Positions 50,723-59,922 of a stretch of DNA of 64,000 nt are shown piece by piece. The notes below the pieces were generated by a model. The model had not been told where the DNA came from. It ran no database searches and saw nothing but the letters and a program-made list of their open reading frames with translations. Position numbers and translations under genes: made by a program. The stretch comes from Cacajao melanocephalus (taxonomy: Eukaryota > Chordata > Mammalia > Primates > Pitheciidae). How positions within the stretch are numbered: the first letter of the stretch is position 1; the number at the start of each line of letters is the position of its first letter. The stretch covers positions 1 to 64,000 of the forward strand of contig CAUYLG010009036.1 in assembly GCA_963573385.1 (NCBI GenBank), in the 5' to 3' direction.

Positions 50723-51608
50723 GGTGCCCCAGCAAGTGTGATTGCTTGTGAGGGGTGCTGGAATGGGTTCCTTAGAATCAGGAAGCAAACAATCTGTCTG
50801 GGGACTTCAGAGCCAGCACCTCAGCCCTGTCACACATCAGGCATCCAGTGGGCCTCATCTGCTGTTGTGATCCGGCTGGGGATGGGGCACAGGCACGGCC
50901 ATCTGAAAGAGCCTTTATTGTTGGCTTGTTTATTTTTGCCACTTGGTGGGGAGCTAAGAGGCAAATTCTGGTTGTACTTTTGCTTCTATTAATATTCTTC
51001 AACCACATACATTTATTTAGGAAATCATATAACCTTAAAGATGCCAGGGACCTCAAGGGGTCTTCTGGCAAGATCTCTTGCTTCCGGGAAGATCTGTGCC
51101 ATGAAATCATTCAAGGCAGAAGAGGAATAATCCCGGCTTCAGAGATCCATTCTCCTCTCACCTCCAGCATCTGCCAGATGCTCTGAAAATTTCACAGATG
51201 AAAGAAATAACTCCATTAACAATGATAAGGACTCAAACTAAACAAAATTTATAGAGGAGGCTAGGATTGATTTCTTTTTTTAAAAAAAGGTACTGATTGC
51301 TTAGTATATATCAGTCACCAGTGAGGGTTGGAGGGATTTATTAACTCCCCTCAGACCTAGCTAATAAATAGGAGGATCAGGGTTAGGACACACATCTTCT
51401 CCACTCCCACTTCAGTATCCTTACTATAATGCCATAAGGAAGGGAAGGAAACAAAAAATCTGATTTAAATAATAAAAACTTTAATTATGAAATTTATTTT
51501 AAACAATACATTTTTAAGAAAATGTATTTCTGACTCAACAAAAATATCTTTGCTGCAACATTCAAAAGGGACCCAAATCCTGTATAATCAGGTGATTTTA
51601 AGATTTAT
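50723..51608. other. Unique stretch, nothing recognised
   Basis: ORFs of 110-112 codons on opposite strands overlap and show no domain. No repeat is identified. Confidence 0.4.
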
Positions 51609-51742
51609 GAGGAGCCAGGCTTGGTTAAACATACCTATAATCCCAGCTACTTGGGAGGCTGAGGCAGGAGGATTGCTTGAGCCTGAGTTCAAGACAAGGT
51701 TGGACAAGATAGTGAGACCCCATCTCTTTAGGAAAAAAAAAA
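51609..51742 (+). mobile_element. Alu-derived monomer or fragment
   Basis: GGAGCCAGGCTTGGTTAAACATACC, AATCCCAGCTACTTGGGAGGC and AGTGAGACCCCATCTC with an A-tail. Only about 130 bp, one arm, so a free left-monomer (FLAM-like) or an internally deleted Alu. Confidence 0.85.
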
Positions 51743-52092
51743 CACACAACTTATGAAAGCAAGGTTTTCACTAGCAGGGTGAACATGGCTTGCTCTGACA
51801 ATTTGATTTCTGACACCAGACTTAGCAAAACCCTTCCTTTCGGCCACTCTCATCTTAATGAGTACAAAGCCAAATAGGTGGGGCCCCAAGCAAGGAGCCA
51901 GCTTAGAGAATGAGGGCCGGGACTCTCCTAAGGTGAGGCAGGCTCAGTACGTGGCCATTTGATTCATTTACAAACTTTCTTTAAAAGCAGAGAGCACTTA
52001 TAACTTCTCCTGTTGCTACTTCTGTCAGATGAAATCAAATTGGTCCTTCTCAGCACACCTCTCCCTCAGGGATGGCAAACTTGTGGAAGACA
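51743..52092. other. Unique stretch, nothing recognised
   Basis: About 350 bp without identifiable features. Confidence 0.4.
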
Positions 52093-52797
52093 TGTTTAGT
52101 CAGGGCTCTCCAGGGAGACAGAACCGATAGGAGATATATATATATACACACACACACACACATATATATATATACACATATATGTATATATATGTGTGTG
52201 TGTGTGTGTGTGTATGTGTTTACTGTGTGTGTGTGTGTGTGTGTTATGAGTTTACCATATCCATATATGAGTTTACTATACACACACACACACACACACA
52301 CATATGAGTTTACTAGGGAGAATTGGCTCACATGATTGCAGGATGACATCCTACCATAGGCTGTGTGTAAGCTGGGGAAAGAGAGCTGTCCGTAGTGGCT
52401 TAGTCCAAGTTCAAAAGCCTTAAAACCAAGGAATGCAACAGTGCAGCCTTCAGTCTGTGGCCAAAGGCATAGGAGCCCTGCAAAGCTGCTGGGGCAAGTC
52501 TCAGCATCCAAAGGCAGAGAAATCTAGAGTCTGATGTCCAAGGGCAGGAAGGGAGGAAGCAAGCATCTGACATGGGAAGAAAAAGAGAATCAGGAGACTG
52601 AGCAAGGAAACTTTTGCCTGCTTCTGCCTGCTTTGTTCTAGCCACACTGCCACCCACACTCAGGATGGAACTTCCTCTTCTAGTCCACCAACTCAAATGT
52701 CCGTCTCCTCTGGAAGCATTCCACAGACACAATACTTTACCAGCCATCTAGGCATCCTTCAATTCAATCAAGCTGACACTTAATATTAACCATCACA
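52093..52797 (-). mobile_element. ERVL-type solo LTR (same family as 6218-6642), enlarged by microsatellites
   Basis: The right end ATATTAACCATCACA and the left end TGTTTAGTCAGGGCTCTCCAGGG define the LTR. The inside keeps CAACAGTGCAGCCTTCAGTCTGTGGCC, CTAGAGTCTGATGTCCAAGGGC and CATCCTTCAATTCAATCAAGCTGACAC. The AT-rich region near the LTR 3' end has expanded into a 170-bp compound microsatellite. At about 705 bp it is long for the family. Confidence 0.82.
52134..52313. repeat. Compound (TA)(CA)(TG) microsatellite with repeated ATGAGTTTAC modules
   Basis: Alternating purine-pyrimidine tracts: TA at 52134-52145, CA at 52146-52162, TA/CA mixtures, TG at 52195-52213 and 52224-52243, CA at 52281-52302. 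The word ATGAGTTTAC occurs at 52246, 52267 and 52304. The TG and CA arms are complementary and could pair. Confidence 0.95.
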
Positions 52798-53114
52798 GAA
52801 GGTATGCTGGGAGTCTCCCATCCCTCACCCATGCAGTCATAGCTAATATGGCATGTGTGGCCTCTTTCCCATTGACCTTTGATGTGATTCAGAATCTCTC
52901 TCAACATAGCACTCAAGAGAAAGTTGACATGTGAACTGACACCCAATTGCCAGTTTGGTTTTTTTTACCTGCTGCTTTTGACTCGGGAAGGGTACTGGAA
53001 GCTCTCACCTTTCTCTTCAGTTTGCTCTTTATTTATATTCAACTATGTCACAGTCACAAATTAACTTCAGGCCACAAAGATGTCTAGATGAGGTACTTTT
53101 GTTTTGTTCCATAA

Positions 53115-53140
53115 TTGCTCTCTGTTACCCTTACTGGACA
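53115..53140. repeat. Source-like copy of an exact 26-bp dispersed repeat
   Basis: Identical over 26 bp to 54270-54295, 1155 bp to the right. It is not part of a repeat family I recognise. Confidence 0.9.
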
Positions 53141-53177
53141 GTGGGGAAGGGGCAAGGAAGGGTTCTGTACTTTAGAT

Positions 53178-53345
53178 CAGCCCTACTCAAACCTGAATGT
53201 GCCTATGAACCCACTAGAGGCCTGGTTAATAAGCAAATTCTGATTCCTTAGGTCTGGAGTCTGAGGTCTGGGACCTGAAAATCTGTTCCTAATGAGTTTC
53301 TAGTTGAAGCTGTTGGTTTGGGGCTCATACTCTGAGTAGTAAGGC
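53178..53345 (+). mobile_element. MER5A-like DNA transposon (hAT-Charlie)
   Basis: CTACTCAAACCTGAATGTGCC, GCCTGGTTAATAAGCAAATTCTGATTCC, AGGTCTGGGACCTGAAAATCTG and CTCATACTCTGAGTAGTAAGG follow MER5A in order, nearly end to end, but diverged. Confidence 0.75.
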
Positions 53346-54129
53346 TTTTAGACACTATGAGAAGCCTAGTCTGGTATCATAATTTCAATAGTCTCCTTAT
53401 GAAACTCTTCAATCTCTCTTACATAAAATACTTAGTTGTTCAGAGTTCTGTTCCCTTCCTTTGCTCCTCTCAGGGATGGTGTCTGGGTATATGGGGAAGG
53501 GGTGTGTCTTCAGTACCCTCATGGCAGAAGGGGGAGAGGGTATCCATGAGTCTACATGGAGTCTCCAGGGTCACCCCATGGCAGGTCTGGGCTGCTTCGT
53601 GGTCTGGTGACCAATAAGTTCTCATCAGGCTCCTCCTCCTGGGCCTGTGTCTAGACTGGGCAGTTAATCTGAAAGGGTGATCTTGTGAAGATATTAATAA
53701 ATGACATTGACTTCTTGTGTCAACACAGAGAATCTATGAGCGTCTTGAGAATTCTAAGCACAATGGCAGCCTGGTGTTTGGGGACAGGGGATTTCCAGTG
53801 ACTCTCACATCACAGAGAGCTGCATATTCCATTTAGGGGTAAGGCTGAGCTAAGATGCTCAGTGTCTCCAGAGCTCAATTTCTTTTTATATAAGTCATAT
53901 CCCATGGTAGTACTTTTTACTGTCCTCCTTTAGCTGCGTTGAAGCACAGTGAATCTACTTTTGGTTTCACCTCAATCCAAATGCAACCTAAACCCTCCTG
54001 AAGTAAAAGAGGATGGATGGAAGTTAATATCAAGTATGCCTGAGGATCCTGAACCCCAAATTGTGAGAATTTCAGAGCTAGAGGAAAGCTTAACAATAGG
54101 TGACTTTTTACTAACAATAATTTAGCCCC
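53346..54129. other. Unique stretch, nothing recognised
   Basis: No repeat or exon identified in about 780 bp. Confidence 0.4.
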
Positions 54130-54262
54130 CCATTCATCTATCTATCTGGCCATCAACATTTGTTAAGCATTTAAATGGGTCACAGAGCAATGCACTAGGC
54201 AACAGTCAATCCTTTGAGATAAATGAACATATAAAGTTCAAGGCCACACTTAAAAGCACAAA
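54130..54262 (-). mobile_element. Short L2/MIR3-type tail
   Basis: CATTCATCTATCTATCTGGCC, CAACATTTGTTAAGCATTTA and AGAGCAATGCACTAGGCAACAG resemble the reverse complement of the L2/MIR3 3' end. Weakly supported. Confidence 0.5.
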
Positions 54263-54263
54263 T

Positions 54264-54314
54264 TTCCCGTTGCTCTCTGTTACCCTTACTGGACATCAAC
54301 ATTTTCAACGGGAA
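54264..54314. repeat. Inserted 26-bp copy between 9-bp inverted repeats
   Basis: The exact 26-bp match to 53115-53140 lies at 54270-54295. It is bracketed by TTCCCGTTG (54264-54272) and its inverse CAACGGGAA (54306-54314). Confidence 0.85.
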
Positions 54315-55359
54315 TGGAGCATAATTTCATTTCTATGTAAAATTTGCTTCATAGGACTGCTGACATGAGTCCTGTTGAAAGCCCCTTTAAGGAACACTGT
54401 CGAGAGTCCCTGACATTTTCTCTGGACAATGCAAACCAGGGGCTTTTAGAATGCTCCACAGATTGTCGCCAGAGCTCCCATTTACTTGCAAATCTACTTG
54501 ACTACCAAAAGTGAAATGAGGAGAGCAGCCAGTCTTGTAAATAGAAAGAGGTCATATTGCACTGATGGAAACAAGTGGCCCAGACCCTTCCACCAAACTA
54601 ATGCATTCTCCCAGCGCCTTTTCAGTTTGTTTCACATTTTGGAAAGGAGCGGACAGATTGTGTGACTCGCCCAAGGCCACAAAACATGGCCTTGGCTCAC
54701 AGACCTTTCCCTTATAGTCCTACCTCTGTTTGGCTACGGGGATACCAGAGCAGCCACGAAGACAAAAGAGAACAAATTAGAAAGTATCATGCAGTTGTAT
54801 TATTTTTATAGCCCTATTGTATATGACATCTGCCTGTTACGAATTTGCTCTGTAGATGAAAAAAGCTAAGGATTTCATTATTCGAACAGCAAATAAGGTT
54901 TGGTCACCAGTCCTGGAATTTATGGGAGGGCAGCCAGTCCTTGAAACTTTGAAAAGGGAATGTCGATGGGCTTCGCCTCCAGCCCTGCCTCAGCTTGAGC
55001 CAACCATGTCAAAGGCAAGCAACTTCGCCGTGTGCTATGGAGCAGGAAATTAACTCGAGATCAGCAGTCCCAATAGTGGAGATGTGAATGATGCACTGTG
55101 AATGCTCACATGTATGTCAGCCTCAGTATTCTAACCATCCCAAAATACTGAACGAGTTCACGAAATGAATATGAGTTGTCTTACCTAGCACTCTTGTAAT
55201 TCACTAAGATGGAAAGGCAGCCCTGAGCCTCAAATTCCTTAACCAACTCCTGCTAACTCCCAGCCTTTGAGGTCACAGGGCACTGGATGGATTCTGTGCT
55301 TCAACGGGTCAGATGGCTGGATCCATCTTAGTAAACGATGTCACCATCTCAGTAAACAA
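54315..55359. other. Unique stretch containing the source of an 89-bp local duplication
   Basis: No repeat family is recognised. Bases 54851-54939 recur at 56279-56367 with two differences. An ORF of 65 codons at 54856-55053 covers part of it, without a recognisable domain. Confidence 0.5.
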
Positions 55360-55971
55360 TGTCACCATCCGCTCAGTGGCTCAAGCTGAAAGACCTAGGA
55401 GCATCCTTATTGGAACCCTTCTTTTATTCCCTGATATCAAACCCATCAGCAGATTCTCCTGGTTCAAGCTCAAATCTCTGTTCTCTCTCCCTCTCTGCTG
55501 CTATCCCTTTGGCTCAAGCCACCATTGTCTCTTGCCTGGACAACTGAGATAACCTCCTCAATGGTTGCTTTGCTTCCACTATTGACCTACAATCCATCCT
55601 CCTCATAGTGGCAAAAGTGCTCTTCTGTTCAAGTGAGCTGGATCTTGCCCTTCCCCTGCGTGAAAGGGAGAAATGACTTCTCACGGCCTTGTGAGCATGG
55701 CTCGTGCCTGCCCCTCCCTCCTCCTCTCATGCACTCTTCCTTCTCCTACATACCTCTTCAGGCTGGCCCGTCAGTTCCTGCAGCACTGAGGCCTTTCCAC
55801 ACCTTGTACAGTCACCAGCATCTCACATGGGTTCTCCACTGAAACACTGACTCTGAGAGCCTTCCCTGACCCATCTAGCTAAAGTCACTCATCCCTGCAT
55901 TCATTCTCCTTCTCAGCCCCTTCTGTGTTCCCTGCAAAGCACTTACTGTATTTGAAATTATTACATTATTT

Positions 55972-56258
55972 TGTTTTTTTCTTTTGAGACAGAGTCTCAC
56001 TCTGTCATCCAGAGCTTAGTGGTGTGATCATGGCTTCAAATTCTTGGCTTCAAGCAATCCTCCCACCTCAGCCTTCCGAGTAGCTGGGATCACAGGTGCA
56101 TGGCACGATGCCCAGCTATTTTTTCATCTTTTGTAAAAACAAAGTCCCACTATGTTGCCCTCATACCCAGGCCGGTCTCAAATTCCTGAGCTCAAGCAAT
56201 CTCACTTCAGCCTCCCAAAATGCTGGGCTTACAGGCATGAGCCATTGTGCCTAGCCAA
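55972..56258 (-). mobile_element. Alu SINE, old (AluJ-like)
   Basis: Reverse-complement Alu: poly-T, GAGACAGAGTCTCACTCTGTC, diverged arms with an extra CTCATACC piece near 56161-56168, and an end GAGCCATTGTGCCTAGCC. The flanks, both resembling AAATTA(T/G)TA, may be a decayed duplication. Confidence 0.92.
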
Positions 56259-56278
56259 AATTAGTATTTTAAATGATA

Positions 56279-56367
56279 TGTAGATGAAAAAAGCTAAGGA
56301 TTTCATTATTTGGACAGCAAATAAGGTTTGGTCACCAGTCCTGGAATTTATGGGAGGGCAGCCAGTC
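56279..56367. repeat. 89-bp local duplication of 54851-54939
   Basis: 87 of 89 bases match the upstream segment in the same orientation. The only differences are at the TCGAACAGC / TTGGACAGC position. There is no poly-A tail and no target duplication, so this is not a retrotransposed copy. Confidence 0.97.
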
Positions 56368-56374
56368 TCCCAGT

Positions 56375-56500
56375 CTCTTTAAAGGCAAGGGCTTTAAAGC
56401 GCTTTAAAGCCCTTGCCTTTAAAGAGCTTATATCCTAGTCTATTCTACTATTCTTATATCCTAGTCTATTCTACTAGGATATAAGCTCTTTAAAGGCAAG
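56375..56500. repeat. Perfect 52-bp palindrome plus nested inverted and direct repeats
   Basis: Bases 56375-56400 and 56401-56426 are exact reverse complements with no spacer. Bases 56412-56439 and 56473-56500 are a second exact inverted pair of 28 bp with a 33-bp loop. Within the loop region a 24-bp word is directly repeated (56427-56450 and 56453-56476, period 26). The right-most arm (56473-56500) belongs to the L2 3' end, so the other arms are copies of it. Confidence 0.98.
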
Positions 56501-56590
56501 AGCTCTGACTGTCTTATTCACAGTTCTCTTCCCTGTGCCCAAGGCAGTGCGAGGCATGTAGCTGGCACTGGATAAACATTTGTTATGTGT

Positions 56591-57599
56591 ACAATGAATA
56601 CCAGGGAAGGATTGTTGGGTGTGGCAGACAGATAAGTGAGAATGCCATCTTCTGTGTCCCTCGGGGACTCAGGCCCCCTTATTTTTCCACATGACAGAGT
56701 CAACCACTGATGTTTCCATTTCCTTTGTCTCCTGAACACTCATGTTGGTTTCTAGATGCTTTGAATGTGCCCTCAGAGGGTCCCTGCTAATCTGTTTCTA
56801 AAGAAAGAATGTAAGACCCTGGCTAAAGCTTAAGCTAAGAAATTCCACTAGGCCTTAGCTATTGAAGGAAACAGATTCCCACCCAAGAGTGACAGGTTAC
56901 AGCTCTGCTCACAGGGACAGACCCATCCTCAGAGAGCCCCATAGGGTTGCTAAAGCACAGAATTTACAGAGAGCCTCACTGTTTGGGGTGGTGGGTTTTC
57001 TCTGCTTTGTTTTCTTGTGTGCTCAGTGGCTTGTTCCTAACTTGCGGCCAATCACCACACTGCCAGATGGTGCGAAAGATTTACCGGAATTTCGTTTTCA
57101 AATAAACCACAAGCTTGGATGAGCTAATGTTGTTCCACATAAAAAAGCCACAAAACTGGACAAATTAACGTTGTTTCAAGAAAGGAAACTTGTCCCGGCC
57201 ATCAGGTCTGCCCTCTCAGGGGGCTCCAATAGCTGCACCAAGACACTGGGGACACCCCTGCCTCCTTTACCACTGACTCCACAGGATGACTTAGGGGGAA
57301 TTTTATTTTCCTGTGGAACCGAGTCATTTCTGTCAAGTTCATCTCAGTTACGCCAAGAGCCTGAGGATGGCAATGCCTCTTCCGGCCTGTCAGCAATGGC
57401 TGCCGTCTCTACCCACACTGCCTGTGAGCGCTCCCGGGATGGGGCCACTAGCCCAGCAGGTCAGCTTGGGCTGCTTAGCAGGGACTTTTAGCATGATTTA
57501 TAAACCACAACGGCATGAGTGGGAGTGGCTTCCGGGAAGGCCCCACCCTCAGCAGCAGTGGCCATATAACCTAAAGGACAAAGCTTCCAAGATTGGAAT
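56591..57599. other. Unique stretch, nothing recognised
   Basis: ORFs of 86-106 codons overlap in different frames without a domain. No repeat family is identified. Confidence 0.4.
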
Positions 57600-58130
57600 A
57601 CTGCATTCTCACTCCTGCTGTACCACTTAGTGGCAGAACCATGAACAGATCGAAAGACTTTAAAAAACATGATTTTCTCTTTCTTAAGATGGAAACAGTG
57701 TGGGTGTGGTGGCTCCCGCCTGTAATCCCAGCACGTTGGGAGGCTGAGGCAGGAGGATAACTTAAGACCGGGAGTTTGAGACAAGCCTGGGCAACATAGT
57801 GAGACCCCCCCCCAACTCCCCTTCTCAACAACAAAAAAGAGCCAGATGTGGTGGCACATTCCTATTGTTCCAGCTACTTGGGAGAATGAGGCAGATGGAA
57901 ATCCTTGAGCCAAGGAGTTCAAGGCTACAGTGAGCTATGATCATGCCGCTGGACTCCAGCCTGGGTGATGGAATGAAACCCTGTCTCTAAATCGATAAAT
58001 AAATAAATAATTAAAAGATGGAGATTATGATATTAAGCCAACAAGGTTGTTGCAAGGATAAAACTGAGTAAATGTGTAAAGCCCTTTAGTGCTACGATCA
58101 ACACACAACAAGTGCTCCTTCCTACATGTG
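57600..58130 (+). mobile_element. MIR SINE split by an Alu
   Basis: Left part: CACTCCTGCTGTACCACTTAGTGGC and GATTTTCTCTTTCTTAAGATGG. Right part after the Alu: CAAGGTTGTTGCAAGGATAAAACTGAG and GTGTAAAGCCCTTTAGTGC. Together they form one MIR in plus orientation. Confidence 0.82.
57694..58014 (+). mobile_element. Alu SINE, old (AluJ-like)
   Basis: Plus-strand Alu starting GTGTGGGTGTGGTGGCTCCC, with a run of nine C near 57807-57815 in the linker region and a tail with AAATAAATAAATAA. An AAGATGGA duplication lies at 57686-57693 and 58015-58022. The minus-strand 144-codon ORF here is an Alu shadow. Confidence 0.95.
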
Positions 58131-58639
58131 GACACTGCATGGGATGATGATGTTGACGATGATGGGGGTGGTGCTGGTGATGTCATCTGTGTGTCTGCCC
58201 CTCATCTTACCGCACTCATCTTGTCCATCTGGTGCTGAAGAGACAGTCTCACAGGAGGTATGTCATCTGCTTCCCATGGTCAGCTGGGTTGAACAAAATA
58301 AAGTGAATCAAGCCAGGAAGTCAATCAATATAACTCAAGCTGAAAGAGCCCTTCTTTCAAGAATCTAAAGAATTGCCTCATCTTTCCTCCTTCCTTTTCT
58401 CAACCAAACAACAAAATGTTTTGCCTTAAGAATTAAATGCCTTAAGAATTTGTTTTAAATTAGAATTTTATGGATGTTCTTCCCCTCTGAAATTTTATAT
58501 TATAAATATATATAGAAATACTCTGAAGGGATGTTTGTGATCTAGGGGCTGGGATTTCATCTTGCTACATGGGATAATGAAATATGGAACTTATTTGAGC
58601 AGAGATTCAGGTCTATTGACTTGAGAATTATAACCAAAA
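58131..58639. other. Unique stretch, nothing recognised
   Basis: A GATGAT-rich start (58144-58182) and AT-rich DNA. No repeat family or exon recognised. Confidence 0.4.
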
Positions 58640-58830
58640 TAACGACCACTTATTGAGCACTTTCTAAGCTAAATGACTCTGTATACCTTATTTTATTGAA
58701 TGCTTACTAAAATTTTTATTTTCTCCATTTTGCAAAAGAAAATTCTAAAAAAAATTTTTACGAGTTGTAAAAAGACCATGTCTGCTTGACCATAAGACCT
58801 GTTTATGCTATTCTGTCTCACTAACAAATG
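58640..58830 (-). mobile_element. MIR SINE, diverged
   Basis: ACCACTTATTGAGCACTTTCTAAGC and TTTTATTTTCTCCATTTTGCAAAAG resemble the 3' half of a reverse-complement MIR or L2 tail. Confidence 0.55.
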
Positions 58831-58889
58831 TTTGGATAGAAGTCACTAGAGATGAACATTAAGCTAATCTTAAAAGACAATGACGGAGA

Positions 58890-59105
58890 AAAAGAAAAAC
58901 ATTCAAAATGCTTTACAAATTTTACTTTAGTCTTCACAACCACCCTATGAGGTAGCAGCTTTTGTTGCCTTCATTTTACGGATGAGGGAACCAAGCAGAG
59001 AAGCCAGTTGTGTGCCAGACTCACATAGCTGGCGACCAATAGCAGAGCCAGGATTCAAACCCAGGCAGTTTGACCTTGAGCTCTGTGCTATCTGTCACAG
59101 GTAGG
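58890..59105 (-). mobile_element. MIR SINE, well preserved
   Basis: CTTCACAACCACCCTATGAGG, CATTTTACGGATGAGGGAACC, GACTCACATAGCTGGC and CAGAGCCAGGATTCAAACCCAGGC are the MIR core in reverse complement over more than 200 bp. Confidence 0.95.
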
Positions 59106-59591
59106 GCTCAGCCTCCTGAAGCCTTGCACAGGGAAGAAAATGTTCCCTGCCTTGTGCATCAGGCAAGCTGCCCTGAACGTCTTGCAGCACCCACCATAGT
59201 GTAAGGGGGACCCACCAATTCCATAGGAGACCCCACGTATGCACCCAGATCTGGGCTGTGATTTGCTACCGAAACACAAGAAGTGGCCTGTGGCTTCTTG
59301 CTTGGCATGTTGAAAAGCATGGCGGGTGGGAGTACAAGCCATGATTAATTGTTTGCTGATGCGGAAAGTCTATAAGGTTTGAACTACATTTCTTAGAAAC
59401 ATGAAGAGGAACAAACTATTTCTGGTCCATTAAACCTTTTCTTACAGGGCTTCTTATTGTTTTCTCAGGGGTTTCATTTGTTTGTTTGACCTCAGAATGT
59501 GACAATAATGTGTCTTTTTTTCCCTTTCTAGCTAAAACCAAACCTTTCGACTTCTCAGTTGATATAAGTGTGCCCCTTCTCCCGCCCCTCA
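59106..59591. other. Unique stretch, nothing recognised
   Basis: No repeat or exon identified. Confidence 0.4.
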
Positions 59592-59608
59592 GACTTCTTT
59601 CCTTTCTT

Positions 59609-59905
<297 letters not shown>

Positions 59906-59922
59906 GACTTGTTTCATTTCTT

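Larger units (their letters stand above)
55360..56590 (+). mobile_element. L2 LINE, 3' region, interrupted by Alu and a rearranged insert
   Basis: CAAGCTGAAAGACCTAGGAGCATCC, CACCATTGTCTCTTGCCTGG, GAGCCTTCCCTGACCCATCTAGC, then after the interruptions GGATATAAGCTCTTTAAAGGCAAG, GACTGTCTTATTCACAG and GATAAACATTTGTT trace one L2 to its 3' end. The Alu (55972-56258) and the complex segment at 56279-56472 sit between the GAAATTATTACATTATTTTG part and the ATAAGCTC part. Confidence 0.85.

Noticed and set aside
52050..52511. 153-codon minus-strand ORF
   Set aside because: Open mainly because the TA/CA/TG microsatellite lacks stops in this frame. The rest is LTR sequence.
54851..54939. Duplicated 89-bp segment considered as an exon or small RNA
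   Set aside because: No splice sites, box motifs or internal promoter were seen. The duplication is better explained by local template copying.
56375..56426. Perfect palindrome considered as a miRNA hairpin or terminator
   Set aside because: There is no loop at the centre and no flanking stem characteristic of a miRNA precursor. The shared words with adjacent L2 DNA favour a rearrangement product.
57488..57922. 144-codon minus-strand ORF
   Set aside because: Mostly antisense Alu (57694-58014) joined to MIR and unique DNA.
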